Notes: generated by a model not told the origin, from the letters alone. A stretch of DNA of 64,000 nt from Terriglobus tenax (GCF_025685395.1 NZ_JAGSYA010000004.1:2542001-2606000), one strand, 5' to 3'. Shown: positions 34,098-51,201, counted from the first letter of the stretch. A program made the numbers and translations.

Positions 34098-36260
34098 ATG
34101 CGCTGTCCCTCCACCTTGGTTGATGAGTCTGAGCGGCTGCAGGCAGTGGAAGAGTATGGCCTGAATAAGAGCTATAGTCTTTCCTCTCTTGCTCCCGTGG
34201 TCCGTCTTGCCGCTGAGATGTTTCATGTGCCGATCGCGGCAGTAAACCTGATCGGGGACCGGCACGTGTTCTTTGCCGCCAGCTATGGGCTGGAACAGGC
34301 CTGCGACATGAGCCGCGATGTCTCTTTCTGTGCCCATGCCATCCTGCAGAAGGAGGTCATGGTCGTGCCGGATACCGCTAACGATATCCGGTTTCACGAT
34401 AACCCTTTGGTCACCGGCTCGCCGGGAGTCCGCTTCTATGCAGGAGTTCCCCTCTATGCCCCATCGGGCCACCCCATCGGTGCGCTCTGCGTGATGGATC
34501 GTGTTTCCCATCAGACATTTTCGGTGCAGGACAGCGAGCGTCTCCGGGAGTTTGCTCTCCTGGTCACCGATAAGCTGGAGTTGCGCCGTTTGGAGGCCGC
34601 GGAGCAGATGTGGCCCACTCGCTTTTATGAGGTTGCAGCTGCCTCGCCGGGGCCGCTGCTGGAGTTTGATCAGAACTTCCACGTCACCTTCTGCAATGGG
34701 GCAACCGCCGCCCTGTTGGGATACACGCAGCAGCAACTGGCGGGTGCTCCGCTGGCGCGGTTCCTGCCAGGGTTGGAGCGTCCCCGGCTTGAGCACCTGA
34801 TCGCCGGTTCAACCCTGAATGGAAGCAACGGCCACCTCCCTCATAAGGCCTTGGCGCTGCATCGGGATGGCTACACCGTACCTGTGGAACTGGTATTTTT
34901 TGCCTGGAAGAAGATGAGCCACCGGCACTTCGGCGTCATGCTGACAGACATTACTGACGGCAGGCAGCGCGATCAGCAACTGTATCGTCTCTCGAACTTC
35001 GACGCCCTGACCGGCCTGGCCAACCGTCGCGTGTTGCGCCACGAGGTGGCTGGAGCCCTGGACACAGGTGCGGACGTGGCCGTGTTGGCCATTGACCTAG
35101 ACAACTTCAAGGATGTGAATGACACGCTGGGGCACAAAATTGGTGATCAGGTACTGTGTGTTCTGACCGAGAGAATGAAAGACCTCCTGGGGCCTTCGGA
35201 AAAGGTGGGCCGTATGGGTGGGGACGAGTTTGCCCTGCTGCTGCGCCGGGGAGAACTGGCAGCAGCACGCGCGGCCGCACTGAGCCTGATGAGTGAGATC
35301 GGCAAGCCAATTGAAGCCGGTGGGCTCTGCATGCGCGTGACCGCCAGTTGCGGCATCGCACTTTCGACCGAGGCAAAGCACAGTGCCGAGGAGCTGATGG
35401 GCAACGCGGATCTGGCTCTTTACCAGGCCAAGAGCATGGGGAGGAACCAGGTTTCGGTTTATATTCCGGCCCTGCGGCAGGAGGCGATCGAGCGCCGCCA
35501 GTTTGAGGCAGAGCTGCACCGTGCGGTGGAAAATCAGGAGTTTGAACTCTTCTACCAGCCCCAGGTGTGCCTGAAAAGCGGCTCTCTCATCGGCGCGGAG
35601 GCGCTTATCCGCTGGAACCACCCGCAAAAGGGCTATCTCTCCCCGGCGGCGTTTCTACCGCTGCTGGAGTCTGGTCCTCTGGCCGGAGATGTCGGCACAT
35701 GGGTGCTGCGACAGGCCTGCTCACAGGCTGCCGCTTGGCGCCAGTCATCAGGAAACGACTCGTTCCGTATGGGAATCAATCTCTTTGCTGCGCAGTTCTT
35801 CGCAGGCGATCTGGAGGAAAAGGTAGAAAGCGCCTTGCAGGACAATGGCCTGCCCCCCGAAAGCGTGGAGCTTGAAATCACTGAAAACATCATCCTGAAT
35901 CACAACGCGCTCATCCTTGAAACGTTGAGGCGTCTGCGCGAGTCCGGTGTCTGCATCGCCTTTGACGACTTTGGTACCGGCTATGCCTCCCTGAGCATGT
36001 TGCGCGATTACCCCCTCACGCAGATCAAGATCGACCGAAGCTTTACCAACAACATGTGCTGCTCCATCCGGGATGAGGCAACGGTGGCCGCCACCGTAGG
36101 CCTGGCGCGCAACTACGACCTGGATGTGATCGCGGAAGGTGTCGAAACAGAGGAGCAGATGGCGCGGCTCAAGAGCATTGGCTGCGATGAAGGTCAGGGC
36201 TACTTCTTCGGCAAACCTCTCCCCGCCGAAGACTTCCGGCAGAAGTTCCTGGTTCACTGA
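34098..36260 (+). CDS. GAF-PAS-GGDEF-EAL c-di-GMP signalling protein
   Basis: A 720-residue soluble protein. Residues about 25-165 are a GAF domain (CDMSRDVSFCAHAILQ..FYAGVPLYAPSGHPIGALCVMD), 175-285 a PAS-like domain, 295-455 a GGDEF domain with intact MGGDEFALLLRRG (about 375), and 470-715 an EAL domain with GAEALIRWNHP (about 500), ELEITENI, FDDFGTGYASLSML and IAEGVETEEQ. Metal and catalytic residues of both domains look present, so it may be bifunctional or have one activity switched off by the sensor domains. No membrane segment. GGAGG lies 10-15 nt before the ATG. Confidence 0.94.
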   Translation: MRCPSTLVDESERLQAVEEYGLNKSYSLSSLAPVVRLAAEMFHVPIAAVNLIGDRHVFFAASYGLEQACDMSRDVSFCAHAILQKEVMVVPDTANDIRFHDNPLVTGSPGVRFYAGVPLYAPSGHPIGALCVMDRVSHQTFSVQDSERLREFALLVTDKLELRRLEAAEQMWPTRFYEVAAASPGPLLEFDQNFHVTFCNGATAALLGYTQQQLAGAPLARFLPGLERPRLEHLIAGSTLNGSNGHLPHKALALHRDGYTVPVELVFFAWKKMSHRHFGVMLTDITDGRQRDQQLYRLSNFDALTGLANRRVLRHEVAGALDTGADVAVLAIDLDNFKDVNDTLGHKIGDQVLCVLTERMKDLLGPSEKVGRMGGDEFALLLRRGELAAARAAALSLMSEIGKPIEAGGLCMRVTASCGIALSTEAKHSAEELMGNADLALYQAKSMGRNQVSVYIPALRQEAIERRQFEAELHRAVENQEFELFYQPQVCLKSGSLIGAEALIRWNHPQKGYLSPAAFLPLLESGPLAGDVGTWVLRQACSQAAAWRQSSGNDSFRMGINLFAAQFFAGDLEEKVESALQDNGLPPESVELEITENIILNHNALILETLRRLRESGVCIAFDDFGTGYASLSMLRDYPLTQIKIDRSFTNNMCCSIRDEATVAATVGLARNYDLDVIAEGVETEEQMARLKSIGCDEGQGYFFGKPLPAEDFRQKFLVH

Positions 36261-37496
36261 TCAGGATGCGGTTTCCGTAGCCGCCGGCGTCCGGTTGCCA
36301 AGCGTCGCGGCAGCGTTCAACAGCCTGCGCCACGGCCAGTCCTTATCGGCAAAGAAGATGCGCCCAACGCGCGATTTCTCCGGGCGGTAGTACCAGCGCT
36401 TCAGCAGCGCCAGGTGATCGCCCAGCAGCGCCATATCCGTGGGGGTGCTTGCCTCTGCGACGAGGCCTTGCAGCAGCGTGCGCAGGCGGTCTTCCGGTGT
36501 AACGATATCGCCTTCCAGGGGCACCGGTTGCAGCATCTGCGGCTGCGCAAACAGGGAGCTTCCCGTCTCTTCCTGCGCCCGTGCCGCGCGAATGTCACGC
36601 GTCGAGAATTTCTGTGGCCCATGGACGCAGCCGCTATGAACCAGGAAGACGGCGACCTCGCCCTCGCCGCAGGGCTGCATCAGAACGGCATTCAGCTTCG
36701 GCAGGGAAGAGACAAGCTCCGGTGCAAAATCAGCTGCCGCTTTCACCTTCTGCCAGCGGGCATGGGCTTCGGCGGCCCGCTCAAACTCCATCGCTGCGGA
36801 GGCCTCATCGCGCTCCGCGGCAACTTCTGCCAGCAGCGATTCACCGTGCGTCTCCAGAAATCCGCGCACACGAGTGGCCTCGCCGCCGTACTCCTCCGAG
36901 GTGCAGCGCTCCTGGCATGGGGCAAGGCACTTTTTCATCTCGCCGTAGACGCAGCCCGGGTGTTCCGGATACGGATCCAGCTCCTCCCAGCAGCGGCGCA
37001 GCTTGTACAGGTCCAGCATGGCGTCAGAGTAGCGCTCGGCCGCCGCACGCGAAAGGAAAGGCCCGTAGGTCTCCGCCAGAGATTTTTTGGCGAGCCGGTT
37101 GGTCACATAGACGCGGGGAAACGCATTGTCCCCGGCAAAACGCACGTTGTAGGGCACAAACAGCTTCAGCCGCCTGCGCGCCTCGGCCAGCGGGAAGAAG
37201 GCGGCGGTGGCCTGGTACAGGCACAGCAGGCTCTCAAAGTCGCTGCCGGCCGTGGACCATTCCACAAAGGCAACACGGTCACGCAGGCTCAGCCGCTTGG
37301 TCTGCCCGTCAGCCGGCGAGAGCAGGCGCGCAGCACGGCGCCGAAGATTGGCGGCCTTGGTCAGGTAGGGCTGGGCGGTGTCATCGGCCCCGCGCAGGGC
37401 CAGGATGCCGGCGGAATCAGGAATCTGGCGCAGAACCTCGGCTGTGTTCCCCGGAGAGAAAGCAAGGCTGTGGCCGAAGTGGAACGCAGCGGGCAT
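36261..37496 (-). CDS. UvrC-like GIY-YIG protein lacking the C-terminal nuclease half
   Basis: A 411-residue protein similar to the N-terminal half of excinuclease subunit C. An early GIY-YIG-like domain is degenerate (AGILALRG..PYLTKAANLRRR). The cysteine cluster CVYGEMKKCLAPCQERC (about 178-194) matches the conserved Cys region of UvrC, and a UVR-like coiled motif (AAMEFERAAEAHARWQKVKAA, about 230-250) follows. The RNase H-like nuclease and helix-hairpin-helix domains of full UvrC (about 600 residues) are missing. It may nick on one side of damage like Cho, or be a specialised accessory; catalysis is uncertain. It ends against the c-di-GMP gene with no spacer. Confidence 0.75.
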   Translation of the reverse strand: MPAAFHFGHSLAFSPGNTAEVLRQIPDSAGILALRGADDTAQPYLTKAANLRRRAARLLSPADGQTKRLSLRDRVAFVEWSTAGSDFESLLCLYQATAAFFPLAEARRRLKLFVPYNVRFAGDNAFPRVYVTNRLAKKSLAETYGPFLSRAAAERYSDAMLDLYKLRRCWEELDPYPEHPGCVYGEMKKCLAPCQERCTSEEYGGEATRVRGFLETHGESLLAEVAAERDEASAAMEFERAAEAHARWQKVKAAADFAPELVSSLPKLNAVLMQPCGEGEVAVFLVHSGCVHGPQKFSTRDIRAARAQEETGSSLFAQPQMLQPVPLEGDIVTPEDRLRTLLQGLVAEASTPTDMALLGDHLALLKRWYYRPEKSRVGRIFFADKDWPWRRLLNAAATLGNRTPAATETAS

Positions 37497-37548
37497 AGGG
37501 GTGATTTTAGGGGATTCGGCCGGGAGTTTTCCGGCGTAGACTCAGGCC

Positions 37549-38142
37549 ATGCAACTGTCGCTCGATCATCTCGCTCTGCCTGCCCGCATCCGGCCCGACC
37601 GGCCGATGACGGATGAGGAGTTGTTTGAGTTCTGCGCGGAGAATGATTTTTACCGGATTGAGCGCGAGCCGAATGGAGAGTTGAGCGTGATGACTCCGTC
37701 TGGTGGGTTCACCAGTAATAAGAACGTCTACCTCTCCCGCGTTTTGGATGAGTGGGCCGAGAAGTTTGGAGGCATGGCCTTCGATTCTACCGGCGGGTTT
37801 CTGCTTCCGGATGGTTCCATGCGTAGCCCGGATGCTGCCTGGATGCCGTATGAAGCGATTGCAGGTATCAGCGATGAACAGATGGCGAAGTTTGTGCCTG
37901 CAGCGCCATATTTCATCATTGAGCTGCGTTCACCCTCCGACAGCTTGGCGAAGCTACAAGCAAAGATGGAGGCATGGATTGCCAACGGAGTACAGCTCGG
38001 CTGGTTGGTCGATCCGTTCCGGAAGGTGGTGACGATCTATCGTCCCGGCCAAAAGCCTGAGGAGCAGGAAGGGCATACGTCGGTCTTTGGCGAGGGGTTG
38101 CTGGCTAGTTTTGAGCTGCCGCTGGCGAGGATTTGGGCGTGA
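37549..38142 (+). CDS. Uma2-family (DUF820) putative restriction endonuclease-like protein
   Basis: A 197-residue protein with the Uma2/DUF820 layout: RPMTDEELFEFCAENDFYRIEREPNGELSVM at the start, SPDAAWM supplying the acidic residue of a PD-(D/E)xK-like site, then FIIELRSPSDSLAKLQAKMEAWIANGVQLGWLVDP and a short strand VTIYRPG. The family is widespread, often multi-copy, and its role is unknown despite the nuclease fold. Some AT-richer codons appear near its end, where the AT-rich insert begins. It follows the UvrC-like gene divergently by 52 nt. Confidence 0.88.
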   Translation: MQLSLDHLALPARIRPDRPMTDEELFEFCAENDFYRIEREPNGELSVMTPSGGFTSNKNVYLSRVLDEWAEKFGGMAFDSTGGFLLPDGSMRSPDAAWMPYEAIAGISDEQMAKFVPAAPYFIIELRSPSDSLAKLQAKMEAWIANGVQLGWLVDPFRKVVTIYRPGQKPEEQEGHTSVFGEGLLASFELPLARIWA

Positions 38143-38229
38143 AGAATATCGCGGCGAGATGGATTCGATCGGTTTTCTATTGACTGTTCAATCTGCCTGT
38201 TGTGAAGATAAGGCGATACATAACAGAGC

Positions 38230-39129
38230 ATGTCGACACCTCAGCTAGATGAGTCAATCCTCCGAGTAATTGATGAGCGAGCGCTTGCGCTGGAAGAACA
38301 GCTCAATGCGAATGTTCTCTTTTACGTTGGGCGAATCCATCCAGCGTATCTGAAGCCCTTTCGGACATTTCTCGAGGATATCGCTGCTAATAAGACGAAG
38401 AAAAAAGATTCTGTGGCGATCCTGCTAGAGACAGGCGGGGGGAGTGTCCAAACTGTCGAAAAGATGGTGGAGTTGATCCGTGCGCATTACACGGGCACAG
38501 TGACATTCATTGTGCCCGACATGGCGATGTCCGCAGGAACGGTCTTGTGCATGTCTGGTAACCGCATAATGATGGACTATTCCTCGTCACTAGGTCCCAT
38601 CGACCCTCAAGTACTAGTCAAGAAAAATGGCGAGGAGATGTACGTTCCAGCCCTAGGCTATTTGGATAAAGTGGCTGAACTCATTGGTAAATCTGCAGAC
38701 AATACTCTTACCGCTGCTGAGTTTGCGCTATTGAAGGATCTAGATCTGGGCTTACTTCGTTCGTATGAACAAGCGCGCGACCTCTCTGTGGAGTTGCTGA
38801 AGAAGTGGCTAATCGAATACAAGTTCAAGGATTGGATCGTTCATGAAACGACGCCAGAACTCTTAGGGCAACCGGTTACCGACGAGCAGAGACATGCCAG
38901 AGCAGATGAGATTGCTAGAATGCTGGGCGATAATCGTCTTTGGCATTCCCATGGACGGTTTATTGGCATCAATACACTCAGGGATATACTTCGTCTCCGA
39001 ATTGACGATTACACACATGATGACAAGCTGCGGCCTGCTATTCGAACCTATACAGATCTGTTGACTGATTACATGTCTCGTCAAGGAATGAAGTTCGTTT
39101 TACATAGTCCTCATGTCAAACTGTTTTAA
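38230..39129 (+). CDS. SDH-type (SppA/ClpP-fold) serine protease-like protein, AT-rich insert
   Basis: A 299-residue cytosolic protein of the serine-dehydrogenase-proteinase/SppA-like group with a ClpP fold. DSVAILLETGGGSVQTVEKMVELIR supplies the oxyanion glycine loop; DMAMSAGTVLCMSGNRIMMD contains the nucleophile serine (about residue 101), followed by SSSLGPIDPQV. No transmembrane anchor is present, so it differs from NfeD/SppA signal-peptide peptidases. Codon use (TTA, ATA, AGA, CTA frequent) is clearly AT-richer than the flanking genes, suggesting recent transfer. A 64-residue helical protein follows after 18 nt with its own strong ribosome binding site. Function is unknown; a stress or defence role is a guess. 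Confidence 0.8.
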   Translation: MSTPQLDESILRVIDERALALEEQLNANVLFYVGRIHPAYLKPFRTFLEDIAANKTKKKDSVAILLETGGGSVQTVEKMVELIRAHYTGTVTFIVPDMAMSAGTVLCMSGNRIMMDYSSSLGPIDPQVLVKKNGEEMYVPALGYLDKVAELIGKSADNTLTAAEFALLKDLDLGLLRSYEQARDLSVELLKKWLIEYKFKDWIVHETTPELLGQPVTDEQRHARADEIARMLGDNRLWHSHGRFIGINTLRDILRLRIDDYTHDDKLRPAIRTYTDLLTDYMSRQGMKFVLHSPHVKLF

Positions 39130-39147
39130 GAAGTACCGGAGGTCGCA

Positions 39148-39342
39148 ATGTTGACCGAACAAGTCCTTGAAATTGTTGAAAATAAAGAGCAAATATCTGA
39201 AAGCTCTTCGCAGATGCTGAAACAGCACGAGCAACTTGTGGGGCAGCTACAGCAGGCACAAGTTCAGTTCGGAAATACAGTCCGTCCAGCCTATGAAGAC
39301 GCTCTGAGTAGGCCTACGGCTGAGATGATGTATTGCCTGTAG
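39148..39342 (+). CDS. 64-residue helical protein paired with the SDH-type protease
   Basis: A small protein of predicted coiled-coil helices (LEIVENKEQISESSSQMLKQ, QLVGQLQQAQVQFG) with no hydrophobic segment. GGAGG lies five bases before the ATG, the best ribosome binding site in this insert. It follows the protease gene by 18 nt and shares its AT-rich composition, so the two are very likely co-transferred and co-expressed. It could be an adaptor, substrate or inhibitor of the protease. No family recognised. Confidence 0.65.
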   Translation: MLTEQVLEIVENKEQISESSSQMLKQHEQLVGQLQQAQVQFGNTVRPAYEDALSRPTAEMMYCL

Positions 39343-39488
39343 TTGCGCTAAATGAATTTTTGTTGCATACTCGTAAGAGTGCCCGAGCTCTCAAGGCCTG
39401 GCACATTTACCACGGCCGAACGATCAGCCCCCTCCAGCAGTTGTAGTACAAGCAATTTCGGGGCTGGTTCCGCGAGAAACAACGCGGC

Positions 39489-39565
39489 GGGTGAACCTAA
39501 ACCGGGCGACAGAACAAATCCCCGGTTTCCAGCGAGCAGAAGGAATCAGTAGGCTCGGTTCACCC
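39489..39565 (+). promoter_or_regulatory. Structured rplA leader, candidate L1 autoregulatory site
   Basis: GGGTGAACC (39489-39497) is perfectly complementary to GGTTCACCC (39557-39565). Inside this 9-bp outer helix lies AAACCGGG (39499-39506) pairing with CCCGGTTT (39521-39528), and a possible GAGC/GCTC helix. The whole folds as a branched structure ending 41 nt before the rplA ATG. Known L1 proteins repress their own mRNA by binding a leader mimic of 23S rRNA, so autoregulation is a reasonable inference. Confidence 0.5.
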
Positions 39566-39606
39566 AAGGGTTCGTGCGGTGGGAGACTCAAGAAGGATTT
39601 CAGTCG

Positions 39607-40317
39607 ATGGCTAAGAAGCTCTCCAAGAATGTCGCGAAGGCGCGCGCGGCTGTAGAAGCCCGCCCCTACTCTCTCGCTGACGCCGTTTCCCTGCTGCAGA
39701 AGGTCAAGTACGCCAAGTTCGACGAGACCGTCGACCTGACCATGCGCCTGGGTGTCGATACCCGTCACGCCGACCAGATGGTCCGCTCGACCGTGGTTCT
39801 GCCGCATGGCCTGGGTAAGACCAAGGTTGTTGCCGTCATTACCTCCGGTGACCGTATTCGCGAGGCCGAGCAGGCTGGCGCGGAGTTCTTCGGCGGCGAA
39901 GAGTTGGTCGAGAAGATCCAGAAGGAAAACTGGACCGATTTTGACGCCCTGATCGCCACCCCCGACATGATGAAGTCGGTTGGCCGCCTGGGCAAGGTGC
40001 TCGGTCCCAAGGGCCTGATGCCCAACCCGAAGACGGGTACCGTGACGACCGATGTCGCCGCTGCCGTCAAGGAAATCAAGGCTGGTAAGGTGGAGTTCCG
40101 CGCCGACAAGACCGCCCTGGTTCACGTTCCGGTGGGCAAGCTCTCGTTCGACGCGCAGAAGCTGGTGGACAACGCCATGACCGTCATTACCGCCGTGGTG
40201 AAGGCCAAGCCTTCCGCCGCCAAGGGTAAGTACGTCAAGGCCGTCTACGTCAGCTCCACGATGGGCCCCGGCGTTCCGCTGGAACAGGCTGTCGTTGACG
40301 CCGCCGGCAAGGCATAA
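39607..40317 (+). CDS. rplA: 50S ribosomal protein L1
   Basis: From ATG 39607, 236 residues, the normal L1 length. The family core is clear: [56 protein letters not shown] and a C-terminal [24 protein letters not shown]1 binds 23S rRNA helices 76-78, forms the mobile L1 stalk and represses its own mRNA. AAGGA lies about 10 bases upstream; an in-frame start at 39574 is not family-like. L11 (rplK) normally precedes rplA, but here an AT-rich insert does. First gene of rplA-rplJ-rplL-rpoB-rpoC. Confidence 0.97.
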   Translation: MAKKLSKNVAKARAAVEARPYSLADAVSLLQKVKYAKFDETVDLTMRLGVDTRHADQMVRSTVVLPHGLGKTKVVAVITSGDRIREAEQAGAEFFGGEELVEKIQKENWTDFDALIATPDMMKSVGRLGKVLGPKGLMPNPKTGTVTTDVAAAVKEIKAGKVEFRADKTALVHVPVGKLSFDAQKLVDNAMTVITAVVKAKPSAAKGKYVKAVYVSSTMGPGVPLEQAVVDAAGKA

Positions 40318-40383
40318 GCTTTTCGCCGCCACGCGCGGCCTATGACTTCTCGCCGGATTGAACCGGCAAAAAGGATTTTTACC

Positions 40384-41025
40384 ATGGCAGTGTCCAAGGC
40401 AAAGAAGCACGCAACGGTTGAGTTCCTCGCAAAGGACCTCGCCTCCTCCACCTCGGCGATCGTCGGTACCTTCTCGGGTCTGACGGCGAGCAAGGATTTT
40501 GCTCTGCGCAAGACCATCCGCGAGGCTGGCGGCAAGTATCACGTCATCAAGAACAAGCTGGCCCCGAAGGCGGGCGCCGGCACCCAGATTGAGGGCGCTC
40601 TGCAGGGCCTGAAGGGTGTCAGCTCGGTGGCTTACACCGACGGCGATCCGGTCGCCCTGGCTAAGGCTCTGTCGACCTGGGTCAAGGACAATGCGGAGTT
40701 CAGCTTCAAGCTCGGTATCGTTGATGGCAAGGTCATCACGGTCAAGGAGATCGGCGATCTGGCCAGCATGCCTGGCAAGGAAGAGCTCTTCTCGAAGCTG
40801 CTGTTCCTTATCAATGCTCCGGCACAGCGTCTGGCTACCGTCATCAACGCCACCGGCCGCGATCTGGCTGTCGTCATCGACCAGGCTGTGAAGGAGAACA
40901 AGCTGGGCGGAGCGGCTCCGGCTGCCCCCGTGGCAGCGGCTCCCGCGGCAGATGCCGAGCCTGCTTCCGAGCAGACCGAAGCGGCTGCAGCTGAGGCTCC
41001 GGCCGAAGGCGCAGAGCAGGCCTAA
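40384..41025 (+). CDS. rplJ: 50S ribosomal protein L10
   Basis: From ATG 40384, with AAGGA nine bases upstream, 213 residues. The L10 core (about 1-165) shows VEFLAKDLASSTSAIVGTFSGLTASKDFALRKTIREAG and IKNKLAPKAG; the helix that anchors L7/L12 dimers follows (RLATVINATGRDLAVVIDQAVKE). The C-terminal 40 residues are an Ala/Glu/Pro-rich tail not found in the 165-residue E. coli protein. The 66-nt spacer after rplA contains GCCGG/CCGGC and GCCGC/GCGGC hairpins and could be the L10(L12)4 binding leader. Confidence 0.96.
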   Translation: MAVSKAKKHATVEFLAKDLASSTSAIVGTFSGLTASKDFALRKTIREAGGKYHVIKNKLAPKAGAGTQIEGALQGLKGVSSVAYTDGDPVALAKALSTWVKDNAEFSFKLGIVDGKVITVKEIGDLASMPGKEELFSKLLFLINAPAQRLATVINATGRDLAVVIDQAVKENKLGGAAPAAPVAAAPAADAEPASEQTEAAAAEAPAEGAEQA

Positions 41026-41162
41026 TCAAGTTTCGCTGCTGCACCGGGGGCGCTTGTCTGGGCGCAACGGAACCTCGGGGTGGTGGCAACCGGAGCGGAA
41101 CGATGGCTTCGGAGAGCAGTTGAAGTACAAATTTCAAGTTTAGAAGTAATCGGAGAAATCAC

Positions 41163-41540
41163 ATGGCAGACATCCAGCAGTTGGAAGATCAGATCGTTAG
41201 CCTGAGCCTGCTCGAAGCAGCAGAGCTCGTCAAGAAGCTCGAAGAGCGCCTCGGCGTTTCCGCCGCTGCCGCAGCCCCCGTCATGGTGGCCGGCGCCGGT
41301 GCGGGTGCAGCTGCTCCCGCCGCCGAAGAAAAGACCGAGTTCACCGTCATCCTGAAGGAAGCCGGCGCGAACAAGATCAACACCATCAAGGCTGTGCGCG
41401 AAGTCACCGCCCTTGGCCTGAAGGAAGCCAAGGATCTGGTCGACGGAGCTCCCAAGCCTCTGAAGGAGAACGTTTCGAAGGAAGATGCGGCTGCCATCGC
41501 GAAGAAGTTCGACGGCATCGCGGCTGTCGAGATCAAGTAA
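41163..41540 (+). CDS. rplL: 50S ribosomal protein L7/L12
   Basis: A 125-residue protein with the L7/L12 layout: N-terminal dimerisation helices ([22 protein letters not shown]), an Ala/Gly-rich flexible hinge (about 35-55) and the C-terminal factor-binding domain [43 protein letters not shown]. It forms the stalk that recruits elongation factors and stimulates their GTPase. CGGAGA lies about 7 bases before the ATG. It is followed by a 755-nt spacer before rpoB rather than a short one. Confidence 0.98.
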   Translation: MADIQQLEDQIVSLSLLEAAELVKKLEERLGVSAAAAAPVMVAGAGAGAAAPAAEEKTEFTVILKEAGANKINTIKAVREVTALGLKEAKDLVDGAPKPLKENVSKEDAAAIAKKFDGIAAVEIK

Positions 41541-42295
41541 CTTCGGCCTTCGGGCTAAGGTTGCGGGCGACTCCGGGCTTCGGCCCGGAGCTGTCCGTTA
41601 GAGACCGACCGGTCTCATCGCAACCGGGACTTGCGCTTCCAGGGCAGAAGCGGTATCCTCTCATGACGAGGAGACCCGCTCCTGCCTGGGTGTGCGTAAC
41701 GGGGCAGATGGGCTCGCGAACACTTTCGGTCTCAAAAAGATTTGATACGCGACACGGTATTGGAATCACTCCCGGCTCATCAAGAACCGGTCATGCAGGA
41801 TGCGTCAGCGGCGAGCGCTCCGGCATGTAACCCCGAGTAGTAAAGATTCGCGGCAAGAGCTTCCAGAAGGGCGAGCTGGGAGCAGGCGGCAGATATTCAC
41901 ATCGAAAAGATTCAGCTAGTGCACAAGCCGGTCGTTGCGCTCTTGGGACTCGTCGTCTCCAAGGGCGTTTTGCCGTCTTTGTACCACCCGGGCAGCAGAT
42001 AGTTCTACCTGTGCTGCTCGCGATTTTTATAGCAGAATTTTCTGCCGGGCAGCCAACAAAATTCAAGTTTCAAAGGCCAGTATCTTCGCCATCTGGCCAC
42101 GAGCAGCATCCTGCGCATGGGTTTGTCCGGCTACCGAGGACGGGCATTCCCGAACAGCGCATACCTCAAGGCGGATCAAGGACTTGACCTCAAGGAATTG
42201 ACCCGCCAACCCTTCTGCGGCCTTCGCATGGTTCGATGCGAAGCGACGGCAACAGGAGGCTTCTCGGAAGGCACGAAGTCAGGAGCAAACACACG
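41541..42295 (+). promoter_or_regulatory. 755-nt rplL-rpoB spacer with strong RNA hairpins
   Basis: No supported gene lies here; a 89-codon frame (41561-41830) lacks a ribosome binding site and family. Strong structures are CTCCGGGC-TTCG-GCCCGGAG (41571-41590), GAGACC/GGTCTC (about 41601-41616), a long three-helix hairpin (41639-41689: outer CCAGG..CAG with CTGCCTGG, middle AGCGG/CCGCT, inner TCCTC/GAGGA) and CTTCGCAT/ATGCGAAG (42222-42243). E. coli attenuates transcription between rplL and rpoB, so partial termination or processing that separates ribosomal-protein from polymerase expression is plausible. No clear T-run follows the hairpins. Confidence 0.55.
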
Positions 42296-46762
<4,467 letters not shown>

Positions 46763-46773
46763 CCCGCTGCTGG

Positions 46774-46808
46774 CCGTTAGCTCCTGGCTTTGAGTCAGGA
46801 GCTAACGG
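46774..46808 (+). repeat. 13-bp inverted repeat in the rpoB-rpoC spacer
   Basis: CCGTTAGCTCCTG (46774-46786) and CAGGAGCTAACGG (46796-46808) are perfectly complementary around a 9-nt loop, 12 nt after the rpoB stop. There is no T-run; rpoC must still be transcribed, so RNA processing or stability control is more likely than termination. Repeated AGCTA motifs follow (about 46881-46905). Confidence 0.6.
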
Positions 46809-46927
46809 CAAAGCGCAAACGAGATTTGAAGTACCGCAACGTACACCAGTTGCAAACAGCATCAGCAACCGCAGCCAAGGCTAAGAGCTAGAAGCTAATA
46901 GCTAAAGGTTGAATTGGAGACAAGCAT

Positions 46928-51118
<4,191 letters not shown>

Positions 51119-51142
51119 TCAGCGAACAGTACAAAACCAGAA

Positions 51143-51162
51143 GGGCCGGCGAAAGCCGGCCC
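51143..51162 (+). terminator. Rho-independent terminator after rpoC
   Basis: Perfect 8-bp stem GGGCCGGC / GCCGGCCC with a GAAA tetraloop followed by TTTACTATT, 24 nt after the rpoC stop. Confidence 0.88.
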
Positions 51163-51201
51163 TTTACTATTGCCAAAAATCCAGGTGTGCATACAGTAAA
51201 A

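Noticed and set aside
39352-39552. 66-codon frame overlapping the rplA leader
   Set aside because: No ribosome binding site; overlaps nested complementary helices.
41561-41830. 89-codon plus-strand frame in the rplL-rpoB spacer
   Set aside because: No ribosome binding site or family; overlaps strong RNA hairpins.
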